Assembly: GCA_033064195.1 (NCBI GenBank)
Contig: JARBJD010000050.1
Location: 186,001-250,000 of the forward strand
DNA length: 64,000 bases
Origin: Blattamonas nauphoetae
Lineage: Eukaryota; Preaxostyla; Oxymonadida
Direction of reading: 5' to 3'
This document shows, in pieces, positions 10,501-19,100 of this stretch (position 1 is its first letter; each line of letters opens with the position of its first letter). Made by a program: the position numbers and the translations under genes. The notes beneath the pieces were generated by a model. That model worked only from the letters and a program-made list of their open reading frames with translations, was not told where the DNA came from and ran no database searches.

Positions 10501-12406
10501 TAATACCGTTGCCACCCAAGTTCTGACCTCGTTGTCACTCACAAAGTTCTTCTTCCAGTTACGAGAAAGCCTCTTCCAGATTCTATCACGCCCTTCCCTC
10601 CGACCACCAATCCGCGACATTCTCTTTCGAACAGTCCTGAAGGAGCCCGTCGACGGAGTGTTCCCTCGATACGACGAGATGTACAATGCGTACCAAACTG
10701 CAGTGGACGAGACAGCACTCGAATCCACATTCAAACGGAAAGAGTATCAAATCCCGTCGACAGTCGCGGATGAATTCCTTACCTACAACAAACAGTTCAC
10801 ACCTCCTCATGACAATGAAGCAATCAGCGATATATGGCGGTTGTTCTTCTTGCTCACGTTCGGCAACCACCAAAGAACGATTCTGAAGAAGCTTCCGGAT
10901 AACATGCAGGACCACTTCTTGAGTCTTTGGACTCAAAAAGCTCATTCTAATTGGAACCTCAAGTGTCTGCACATCATTTTCACAGTCACCCTCCCGTTCA
11001 AGGACCGCTTTCTGAAGAAAATTAATCGTTCTCTTACTCAGTTCCACTTCCCTGAGCATCCCACCACAACACAATCTTTTCTCATTCTCTCAATGTTGTC
11101 TGCCTACGATTTCAGGAGTCGAAAGCCCAAATATCAGGAGCCTCCCAAACCTTTCATCCTTTTGTCAGGAGCTGGCATCGAGAACAACCTCGACACCATC
11201 ATTCGCACACTGGTGGATGACATCAAACCAAAGGTCAAGAAGGTCAAGACTTCTAGTGATGATCATCTCTCCGACAACATCAGGAAACTTCTCCTCTCCA
11301 TTGCACAAAACCACCCATCTGACAGATCAAACATTCTTCGGGAATCGATGCTTCGGGTCCTTTCTGAGCTGGTCTCCGTCGATTCTTTCCTCGTATCACT
11401 TCTGTTTTGCACATTGTGCAAGATCGACTACAATTCTGACATTTCTACCTATCCTCTTAAGACCAATTCATCATTCCCGATCACTCTCCTCAATGCACTC
11501 ACTAACAGTCTCTCCGAACATGCCAGCCATATCTTTGTGTTTGCCCAAATCACAGCCAATACCGAACATGAATCATTCTTTTTTGGAACAATCCCCTTTA
11601 TTTTCACCGCCTTGTCTAAAGCAAGTACGGGACTTCCTCATGATGACCATCTTAGAGGTAGTGACTCCCCCTCGATCCCCTACAAGACTTTGGGCGAAGT
11701 ACTTCTCGCACTCAGCCATCCACTCTTCCGTCCACACATTCGTTCATATTCACTCCAATTCTTGCTGAATCTTCTTCCACACAGCTCAATCGTTCAACAG
11801 ATGCTCTTCTCTTCGCTCATCTGCACCATCATCCCAGAATACTCCGAAGCACTCGACCAAGTCCAGGCGTACGAAGTTGGCAGTGAATCTTCACCTCCCA
11901 CTCTCGATATGGACAGGTCAATCATTGAACGATATCTTCCTGACGCATTCATCTTCCCCAGCCACAACACTTCGTTTCCAAAACTGCCTTCATTCCCTCT
12001 CCTTCTCTCCAGCTCTCCCTCAGTCTGGATCGGAGGAAAATACATCGGTCTCGATGTGACACCGAAGGTGGATGACATCCGAGATGCTCTTATTAACAAC
12101 TATCTCGAGAAACTTATGACCTCCAATCCAGTCTGGGTTGTTGTGTTTTGTGCCTACTTCTTCAAATTTTGTGACAAGATGCCATTCTACGACAAACACA
12201 AAGCGAAAGTCGAGACAATGCTCTTCAATATGAAACTGTGGGAGAACCTCAAGAACTCCACGACTAATCCGACTGCCACTCAACTTGATATCATCAACGA
12301 AATTGTGAAGAGGGATGATCTCTCTCCGAACAACAGTTCAAAAGAGGAGATTGTAAATCTAATTCAATACATGATGGTCTATGATTCCTCGGACTCAGAT
12401 TTCTGA
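4532..12406 (+). CDS. Very large divergent ubiquitin-specific protease, 2,624 aa
   Basis: Probably a deubiquitinase that cleaves ubiquitin from substrates, built like USP9X/USP34-type giants. The catalytic core sits at about 1,425-1,680. Its Cys box reads GLDNAGETCYLAV, with the predicted nucleophile Cys1430. The His box has His1646 in KPQHFQII, followed by W-x-C-L-S-D1663-G. The core is unusual: the common asparagine after CY is missing, Gly before His is Gln, and Cys-to-His spacing is only 216 residues. The N-terminus (1-265) and the region from 1,690 to the end look like helical repeats. Residues about 280-900 are disordered, rich in Ser, Pro, Asp and Asn, and contain ~50-residue imperfect repeats at 646-783. 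The gene is one intronless frame, diverging from UBX1. Activity is uncertain given the altered core. Confidence 0.75.
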   Translation: MTQPPSRDFDQIIEQIFDDKPKEQYQEAFLELLTSTNHFSLQDCTISAAKLLKRSNATQQDGTESENTSTDQHQDHLITFLAQIIPFSLYRQMETISDACFLYFLDVIVSQTNCFQERSDFLNRLNEHSIAKNATDHHATQIIICLFYLFKNFSPYYSTKYLEIILKLLAYHPHCGNLFILLDKLKDKITLKKHAEQLTEAIKKSLYPPNPELEGSTSKSGVEIDKAIFYAARNNLLDRIYQIDEEIARPAVTAMMYWVCAFKFDLAVHLFENSSFISKKFDLSLIWNDFSSLRIDPVQHRSSHQGPSNIYPITPSPPSDIFYLPPPAHTLDTPFNYSSDSQKTIQNKHCVNPNQTIPEKLKPIPLKEPPVPEGAVYRPEVRDIEPSIKSETDSVIKTTDSHDAPKYDHQHERYSIDSDNQTNNSSHCTAINVNAPQTTPSPTPTPPPPTANVHPHNLVAADAGRPSIHSSPPFSVGPNQTDPSPNDQMSISSEGNDHQQASEDEVDTVIQADNGADWSYNSEKSSERSDLTSNSSQPTAQYEPNANAPPATGGVLVFRVGKSSKTGKENESSQPAPNEPNPSPHASQPTDNASAGNERDGTASDSAPEVSRGDPNPTPPLFQPINMSARNNSIADDSQEVIRDATHNTHQPPTAEPSNALSGTDPICRDSKASSDDAADSENVQDDPYSAIETSTPEPSNAAAWNDAAVDEYQDFVQEDPHNPHQLSTDEQSNVSTDTGSIYHNSEEPSDIATDSGSVQEDPHNVHHPSTDEHPNRPTVTDMVEDELDDTTNYHPQGQLLRDPDHNTALYPAQYADNISFSSERITVIENVSQPGQLYDQPDDSASVSSEIKSIASSQYTSLDANVPQTPSLSRRKKKPQIQKTEEGQPGTDLQNVQENTSKQFVWKDKQMEADPFRLRLLQKMSKLLPHSQWNPSSFNVYPIDVSLPFSKKTTMQSFPSIPAKRRPAHVICDPNHIRLEVNDTFLFGHFEDFIHKVLGPDYPFPFHKTTAIPRFSQFPVLRFIKKPFSNSSLSQSQSQEKRSSHLQKQTPAIPWMGTPLDYSIIPLSETEQHDPLPPVNWPILGSDVLNEIMNDIEDFSHKGTLEQECYKTMSIIPITRIPTNLSSSSAYKALPNLLFILRCIVYTQEVFEQDMNNKESLLRDSSELLSHLLDTLEEHCPENDNHTLPLALRDCMLLFLQASTTEDMTQNNSLSQLFLRPDNTHPKSTHFYFHLLQKQLDDIILPEDTSNPSTCVVRSLHSPTTLFVLHRLSHLFRELLKSSEDISCLGDLPKVFSSLIKIIPIVVEHEQTTFEQRLPLRTDFPNPLTFPDDTENLSPLFILLNLTEIVSRNLIFEIEHSKQFFRTLCSLFSSNTDIPHNRPYSIPIKRIAVTLSCRLLNQYPSLPSPQPHRQRQLRFVGLDNAGETCYLAVTIQLLIHIPQFYHLISHIDTNQITDDPIQNNSTNIKYRDLVHNLKTLFSRYSHAETASIPFEEAAFFKKYHPTHDSSLFYKTLLTDLHDAFQMTDLTQLAETINTCFKVHSEERDEENELHTTKGYHHTVRPSSQSLVDELNKPSLAFTVLPKYLFIDLTRAEKTNSLIKIDEHIEFPYGMHPLSLSTGDVKHNFLLTAVILPSERRSKPQHFQIIQKVSMGRWLCLSDGTITEVDEEAIPVRCFGLKNDFPIAKFLLYTNTDQDTEQLQNMIVVEDSQQQLKSVYHLTIDHETYKLFEEEIKPQFTKRIPTWIQKALNEQATMLTANPLGNLPLECAFRHLNNESLKGTPLSLVSSFTTKLNHHPSPIEAQQLVGLSLCLMCKSCDRDSSSLDTLFHEMEHRDSRAFSKLDTWKIVEIIASFPELLTDPDVLNHFYSSLASILEDQSQLAMLFTFTRLFTNQFIQVAQSTILCDEHSVSAFLSMALESGINKSIEPPRIVALWAAHPDCANTNLPILLRKASRMRLIPTFVEDLVKETFAMLGPNQPLSKSDFELNTVATQVLTSLSLTKFFFQLRESLFQILSRPSLRPPIRDILFRTVLKEPVDGVFPRYDEMYNAYQTAVDETALESTFKRKEYQIPSTVADEFLTYNKQFTPPHDNEAISDIWRLFFLLTFGNHQRTILKKLPDNMQDHFLSLWTQKAHSNWNLKCLHIIFTVTLPFKDRFLKKINRSLTQFHFPEHPTTTQSFLILSMLSAYDFRSRKPKYQEPPKPFILLSGAGIENNLDTIIRTLVDDIKPKVKKVKTSSDDHLSDNIRKLLLSIAQNHPSDRSNILRESMLRVLSELVSVDSFLVSLLFCTLCKIDYNSDISTYPLKTNSSFPITLLNALTNSLSEHASHIFVFAQITANTEHESFFFGTIPFIFTALSKASTGLPHDDHLRGSDSPSIPYKTLGEVLLALSHPLFRPHIRSYSLQFLLNLLPHSSIVQQMLFSSLICTIIPEYSEALDQVQAYEVGSESSPPTLDMDRSIIERYLPDAFIFPSHNTSFPKLPSFPLLLSSSPSVWIGGKYIGLDVTPKVDDIRDALINNYLEKLMTSNPVWVVVFCAYFFKFCDKMPFYDKHKAKVETMLFNMKLWENLKNSTTNPTATQLDIINEIVKRDDLSPNNSSKEEIVNLIQYMMVYDSSDSDF

Positions 12407-12600
12407 GCTCTTCTTTTTGGTTTTTCAACTTCCTTTCATCTTCTCGCCATTCCACAAGATTTCGATACTTTTCTGTATTCTCTGTTTTTCTACTCGGCGT
12501 GAAGATGACCAGAAAATTGAATAGAAACGTGATTCGTTCTGTGAGATGAGACCAATCAACGAAGTGAAATGACATTCAATCCCGAGTGTTGATTTCTCTC
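12407..12600. other. Convergent intergenic spacer between the USP gene and B1
   Basis: A short tail-to-tail spacer. Its B1-proximal half matches the 3' flank of B2 (about 36,180-36,286), so the B duplication included the gene's downstream region. Confidence 0.5.
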
Positions 12601-15483
12601 TTAGGCATAGAATCTGTAGAAATGATAAGGATGGTACCCGAGCACATCATCGGAATGCAGATCGGGCAGGTTGACTCCAAAAAACAGATGAATATCTCGT
12701 GTCTGATTCTTGATTGTCTTGGTTTTGTTTGTGTCAGGTTTCAAAAAGTGAACTATCTCGATTGCGTCCTCCAGTCCTTCTTCTTTAATCGTTGGAAATC
12801 CGTCCCGTCTCAACATCCTACTTGTTTTGGAATCAATTGTTGAACGGTTCATGTCATCAATCAGTTTAGTCATGGGTCCTATCGACCAAGACAACTCCCT
12901 GCAGAGTGTGATACTGTTCACAACCCTGCAGAAGATTCCCGTACTGCTGATGGCTCGAGCCACCACAGGTTGGTCACAAACGGAACAGATGCCTCTGAAC
13001 ACTTTCATCCATTGTTTGTTGTAAAGGTCATGGGATGAAGGTCGGTGGAAGAATGTGTCGAGGAAATCGATGGAAGGGGCGATCAGACGCTCAAGCTGTG
13101 TTCGAGTCAATCGCGTCGCACAGTGACGAGCTTGTTGGAGGCTGCCAAGAACAAAATCGACGAAGAGAGAATCAAAGTTTTCGGAGTCAGTGTCGATTGA
13201 GAGTTTGTTCTGGCTTTTCATTCGGACCACAATGGGAACTGTCTCCAAATCAGCCTCATCCCATTCGTCCAATGTTGGTTCGTGATCGTCTGGTCGAGAT
13301 GAGAGGAGACTGCTGATCGGAGCTTGTTGGAATGATTCGACGTGCAGAGAGAGGAAAGACTCGAAGGCATGGAAATACTCCTCTTTCGTGCGGCCAGTGC
13401 TTCGAAACGCGAGTTGGAGGCTTCGGGTGTTGTGACGAGCGATGAACACACACATCCACAGAATCGTCGAGTCATCCAAAGAGCAGTCCCTGTCCAGCAG
13501 ACCCACAATTCGATCCACAACGTCCATCGTCTCGCAGTCTGAGAGAGGACACACAAGTTCCGCTGTCAGGATGAAAGGCGGAGAGGACGAAGCGAGACCA
13601 GACGAGATCATCTCTTCCTTCAGCTCGCGACGAAATGCTTCAGTGGTGGGTGTCTTCAGGTCAAATCTCATCACTTTGGAAAGCAAGTCATCAATTGTGA
13701 AATCATCGTGTGGATGGGTTCCGAAAACATTGTGTGAGAGATGAACGAGATACTCTTTCGAGAGATTGAGAAACGAGAGACATGACGCTTTCAACTCACT
13801 TTGAGTGATGGCCGGTTGAGAGAATTTGGCGATGTGTTCATATTGACCGAATGAATTGATGATATCGTGTATCACATCAACGAGGCGAGCATGGAGTGAA
13901 AAGTTTTGAGGTGTAAATGGTTGATGTGAAGCGTCGACAGCGTTGAGGAAGTGGGAGAGCCAGCCAATCCAAAAATGTTTGATTTCGTCGAAGGTGTTGA
14001 TCCAGAAGGAGACGAAGTGAGCGGCGTTGATAAAAGCTGGTACGTGTTGCGGGTCAGTTGGAGTGAGGAGGGCCCAGAGCGATCGGACATCGTGTTTGGA
14101 CGAAGAAACCAACTTGTCCTTCTCTCTGATTGTGAACTTGCCATCATCAGCGAAGATTAGTTGTGTGTCTTTCGGACGACGTTTGAGGAAGATCAAAATC
14201 GACTGCATTCCAACATCAGAGAAATGTCTTCCTTCGTCAGCGTGAGCGAGCAGAAATTCAAACGCCTTCACCCAATCAGATGTGCTCGTCGAATCCTGTT
14301 CGTCGAAGAGAAGACATTTGGCTGTCTCCTTTTGATCGGCAAGACCGATCAAAGACGCAAGCTCTTCGGAAAGTGAGTTCTTCATTTCGTCAACAAATTG
14401 AACAAGTTCGGGATGAGATGAGCGAGAGTCGGGTGTGTGTATCGCCATTTCGAATTTTTGGAGAATCGAGTCAAATGTCATCCAAATGTGCTTCCAAGGG
14501 AAGAAAGCAGGATGAACGAGGAGATGCCGCAAGTAGGGACAGAATGCTTGGAGAATTGATGCGACGGTTTCAGGTGAAAGTGGTTTTTTGCTCAATGATT
14601 CACTTTTATCAATAAAATGGAACATAATCGATGTAACATGTCGATGGAAGTCCATAGTCGTGTCGCTGAATGGAATTTCGTGGGGTTTCAGGAGTGAGAG
14701 GAGGTTGGTGAAGAAGTCCGTGTTGGTGATCATCAAATAGAATCTAGACCTCTGATGTGAGTATACAGTGGAGAAGAAAGCAAGTGCAACAGCACGCAGT
14801 GTTTCTGACGGATGTGATATCATTTTGAGGAGAGACGACGTGAAAGTTGTTCGCGGAAAGTCATAGCTGAATATGTTTCTGAAAAAGTCTTCAGATGAAT
14901 TGCAACCATCCTTGAAGAACATTGTGGTGTATTCAAGGAATCGAATTGCGTGGTTCGCTTCGCTAGGTGATAATTCAGCTCCAGACTCTTCTTGTTTGAA
15001 GAGAGAAATGCACCCCTTCTGCAAATGATCGTTGGTAATTGAATCCTGCGAAATTACTCTCCAGTCTGATGTGATCGAAGTTTGAAGAGGGATCTCAGCA
15101 TCTTCCAGATGTGAGCGAACAGAGTTTGGTTTGAGATGGTGTCGTCTTCTTTTCGTTTCGTATTGCATAATCTGCTTTGAAATTCGAACATAGGGCCTAT
15201 CATTCGAGAGGATCGTGATGAAATCATTGGTTGATTGGCTAGTAGTGGAATCAATCGGAAATTCTTCGTTGGTTTCGACGCAATCTGAATGCGATGAATC
15301 TATGACGTCTGCATTTGAAATAGTTGATTCGCCAGTTTGTACATACAATGTAGATTGTTGAACATTGTGCTTTCTGTTCATTTTATGCTTTGGAGGCATC
15401 GAGAAGTGATCTGCCCTTTTCACCATACAGAGATTCTCTTCGTCACATGATTGCTCTTGACATAAACCTCTCTCTGATGGCAT
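12601..15483 (-). CDS. Family B protein B1, 960 aa, function unknown
   Basis: I do not recognise this protein. From about residue 150 onward it is a long series of leucine-rich helical segments suggesting an armadillo/HEAT-like scaffold. The N-terminal ~130 residues are polar with a basic patch (YETKRRRHH). Landmarks are LSPSEANHAIRFLEYTTMFF, ETVASILQAFCPYLRHLLVH, FTIREKDKLVSSSKHDVRSLW and ARHCATRLTRTQLERLIAPS. No signal peptide, membrane helix or catalytic motif is visible. The longest open frame begins upstream at a GTG, so I use the in-frame ATG at 15,483. A second copy with about the same total length, B2, lies at 36,287-42,202 and is broken. Confidence 0.75.
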   Translation of the reverse strand: MPSERGLCQEQSCDEENLCMVKRADHFSMPPKHKMNRKHNVQQSTLYVQTGESTISNADVIDSSHSDCVETNEEFPIDSTTSQSTNDFITILSNDRPYVRISKQIMQYETKRRRHHLKPNSVRSHLEDAEIPLQTSITSDWRVISQDSITNDHLQKGCISLFKQEESGAELSPSEANHAIRFLEYTTMFFKDGCNSSEDFFRNIFSYDFPRTTFTSSLLKMISHPSETLRAVALAFFSTVYSHQRSRFYLMITNTDFFTNLLSLLKPHEIPFSDTTMDFHRHVTSIMFHFIDKSESLSKKPLSPETVASILQAFCPYLRHLLVHPAFFPWKHIWMTFDSILQKFEMAIHTPDSRSSHPELVQFVDEMKNSLSEELASLIGLADQKETAKCLLFDEQDSTSTSDWVKAFEFLLAHADEGRHFSDVGMQSILIFLKRRPKDTQLIFADDGKFTIREKDKLVSSSKHDVRSLWALLTPTDPQHVPAFINAAHFVSFWINTFDEIKHFWIGWLSHFLNAVDASHQPFTPQNFSLHARLVDVIHDIINSFGQYEHIAKFSQPAITQSELKASCLSFLNLSKEYLVHLSHNVFGTHPHDDFTIDDLLSKVMRFDLKTPTTEAFRRELKEEMISSGLASSSPPFILTAELVCPLSDCETMDVVDRIVGLLDRDCSLDDSTILWMCVFIARHNTRSLQLAFRSTGRTKEEYFHAFESFLSLHVESFQQAPISSLLSSRPDDHEPTLDEWDEADLETVPIVVRMKSQNKLSIDTDSENFDSLFVDFVLGSLQQARHCATRLTRTQLERLIAPSIDFLDTFFHRPSSHDLYNKQWMKVFRGICSVCDQPVVARAISSTGIFCRVVNSITLCRELSWSIGPMTKLIDDMNRSTIDSKTSRMLRRDGFPTIKEEGLEDAIEIVHFLKPDTNKTKTIKNQTRDIHLFFGVNLPDLHSDDVLGYHPYHFYRFYA

Positions 15484-16176
15484 GGAAGGCACGCCCCCAT
15501 TCTCAAAAAAGCTGTGTCAAACCAGAAATCTGATGAAAGGATTACGAAATCCAAAAAGATTAAATTAATAGCAGATGAAAATGGTGTGAAATCGTGTTTC
15601 GCCAAACTGATTGACGATGATGAGAAAAGGGAGTGAATCTCGATGTGTTGATCTGAGGATGAAGACAGATCACACAACATGAAAGCAAGAGCATCCCCAC
15701 ACAAGACAGAAATGAAGATGCGAAGTGAGGAGGCACAGTGCTGTGGAATGAAGAGCATGCCACTCGGTTGAACTCTGTTGAGTGGCATGCCTGTTTGTGG
15801 ACGAGTGTCATCTGTCTTGTGGGCGATGGTTTGGGCAGTGTGAAGTGAGCATCGACCCTATTTTGTTTGTGTGTGTGTGTGAGTGGTGTGATGATTGACT
15901 TTCTTCTCCAAGTGCGAGGAAAAGCCTGTCTTGTGACGTGAAGATCGGAGACTCACGATGCTTGTGTTGGAGTGAGTGATACTCGATCCTTGGTAAGGGT
16001 GGGTGTGTGACGTGATTGACAGGAATTCCCAAACAGAGAGAGAAATGTCATGATTGGAACTGTCCAACTTGGTGAATGTCACTTGTGAAGGATGGTGACG
16101 TGGATTCTGAGTGACAGTGTTGTGGGTGATGTGAGTTGATAGGCATGAGGTGTCTGTGATGGATCATTTGAGTGGT
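15484..16176. other. Intergenic region between the receptor gene and B1
   Basis: About 690 bp upstream of B1 and downstream of the receptor stop, both genes being on the minus strand. It contains a short GT microsatellite near 15,866-15,884 and no gene I can support. Confidence 0.5.
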
Positions 16177-19100
16177 CTAGGTGAACTCCAGAAGATTCGG
16201 TGTGAAATCCGCTTTGAACGAAATCGAGGCGAGACGCGATTCGAGCGAGTCCAGCTTCGGCCTGTTCTTCCCGTCCAGCGAGAGACACTCAGCGATCAGA
16301 ATGGACAGGTCGTCGCTTCCGACAAGCTCCATTTTAGGCAGACATCCCGTTCGCAGCTGCCTCGACGCATTCACTGCATCTAATTCCCCGAAGGGTACAA
16401 GACCAGTCTCTATTTCATACAAGACGAGGCCAAGACTAAAAACTGCCGCTTGGTCTGGTCTCACATCCTTCTTCTCTTCCCCCCGCTCCACAATCGTCTC
16501 CGGCGCTCGCCATCGCATCATCTCAAACCCCTCCCGTTGGCTGAACGGCGATGTCTGCGTCAGATTCGAGTCTGTCGCTGGCTGAGCTTGTGCGATCGGC
16601 TGTCCCTCAACGAGAGGAACTGCTGGCTGGGCAGGATTGGATCTGTTCATGTCGAGATAGACCTGCCCGTCTTTGTCGAACAGAACAACGTGCGACGAGA
16701 AGCGGGTGAACAAGTCGAGGGCTGAGTTGACGTTGTACAGTTTCATCAACGATCGAACAATCTGCTGAGCTGTCATTCCTTTCGAGATCGGCTGCTTCTG
16801 ATTCGAGTGGAGGCGGTTGTAGAGCGTGTCTCGTTTGTTGATCTGTCCAACTTGAACACCGTGTTCGACTTTGACAACTTCAACACTTGTGAAGGCTTGT
16901 GTGTCGGGGTGGTGAGACGGATTAGCTTGTTGGGTCAGTTTGGGCTCGGTATCGTCTTCTTTGTCGAGTGGTGCGTGGGATGGGACAGCGTTGACGAGAG
17001 AGGTGGCAGGGTAGAGCAGATCATCATTCAGCACTTCAATCTTCTCGTCCTGCACGTCGTTCAGCTCTTCTTTGTCTTTCTTTTCGGTTGCCTTCTTCTG
17101 ACGACGGCGACGGCAGAGCACGATGAGGAGGATGATGACGAAGAGGAGCGCGAGGACGGCACACACAACTGGGATCACCCATTTCATTGCTTGTATCGCT
17201 TGTGACTTGCGTTCGTCGGACAGACTCCGCTTCACAACGAACGAGGATGAACGCTGTTCGTCTCTAGTCACGATCCTTCCCTTCCATTCCTCGCTCGCGT
17301 TGAGCTTCGAGGCAACTTCGGTGGGAGAGAGGGAGAGAATGACTTTCTCTTCCGTGAATGATGTCGTTGTGGATGGAGTGAGAAGTTTCATGAAGGATGA
17401 GATGTGGTCTGACTCTTTCGAACTTTCGTAAATCTCAATTTGGAGGCCACATGGAATCAGAAGGCCAGCGACGAGTGTGACTGTCAGTGTCTTGTTCTTT
17501 TCCTGTTTGCTGCTCGATTTCTCTGCGTCGAATGCTGGCTGGAAGAACGGCGAGATGATTTTCTCTTCTTTCACTCGAACCTCACAATTCTCTCCCGAAA
17601 TCCACAGCGAAGTGTTGTTCACTCCATCCCCGCTACTCAGATCCACAAATGTCACGTTCCCTTCTTTGCATCGAATGTTCCGATGTGCCGACGGGAACTC
17701 AGAGTTGCCAGCTGAATTGATCATGAATTCCGATGTTGCCACAGAAACTTTACTCCCATTCACAATCAGTGCTCCCTGTCCAAGACTTGTGAACTCTGAT
17801 CCGCGGATGGTGGTTGGGGTTGAGTTGATGCTGATGAGACCTGTCGACCACGAGCAGAGGGTGTCCTCATTGAGATGTGAGGAGGCTTCGGATTCACCTC
17901 TGAATGAGCACGATTGGAGAGTGAAGGAATCACTGCTGTCAATGTGGATGAGTTCGGCTGATGGGAGTTCTGATGCTGTGAGGTTGGTCAGTGTGCACAA
18001 TGTGACCTCAGAGAAGACAAAAGGAGTGGATGTGATGGCGACTGCGTTCAGAGAGAGATCGACGAGAGAGAACGACCCTCCATTCATTGACACCAGAACT
18101 GCAACAGTTTTGATTGTTGGCGAGAGGTGCAGCTTGTTCAACTCAGTCGTTCCATTTGAGATCTCCAGAAATGTGGACTTTGCTGGCAGTTCTGATTCGA
18201 GAGTGATGTCCACGAATGACATTTTGGTCCTGTCAAGCTTGATTAATGTCTGACTGACTGCAGGCTCGTCATGACTGCTTATTGGAGCAAGCTTGCCAAT
18301 CACAACACTTTCAAAAGTGAGTTGAGAATCCTGACAGTGAAAGAATGGAAGAGCAGCCACTGTGCTGACCACCACGCGCGCATTCTTCAGATGAAAATGT
18401 CCATCCAGCACTTCCAACGCCGATCTGTCTGCATTCCCAGCAACTTTCAGTGTCATCCCATCAAACATGACCTCCTCTCCACTGTCGATCACGAACCCTC
18501 CATTCTGCGTCAGCACAATCACAGAACTGCTCAGCTTCCCATGAATTCGATACTCTTCGTTTAGGTCGATCAGTGTGACCAAAGTGACCGTGTCGTGAAT
18601 GTTGATCTGGACTTGGTTTCTCGAGTCTGCTCTTTCCAGTCCATATTTCAGTCCTTTGCACCAGACTGAGTAGTAGCCACATTTGGAGATGAGATAGCCA
18701 GCGTCGGACACTCCCACAGGGCCTGTTCCTTCTTTCAGATAGAACACGACTGATCCGCTGAGTTCAGTCTGCTTGTCCACACTCCACAGCCAACTGTCGG
18801 ATGGGAGGGATTCGTACGAACCAGCAAAACGAGGATCCTCTGTGGTGATCCACGTCGAGAAATCGTTGCCGACAATGCAGACGAAGTGGGAAGAGTCAGC
18901 GTTTGATGAGGAAGACTGTTTGAAGACCAAGTTGGTGAGTGAGAATGGGGTGGAATGGGAAGGGGTTGTGAGATCGAGGAAGGAAATAAAGAGACCGTCT
19001 GCCAGACCGGTTTCTGAGGCAACAGTGTCGAGGGTGACGCCATCCACATGCAGCTCCATTCCGTCGGTGAAGGTTGAGGCGAGAACTGCGCCTTCGCCTT

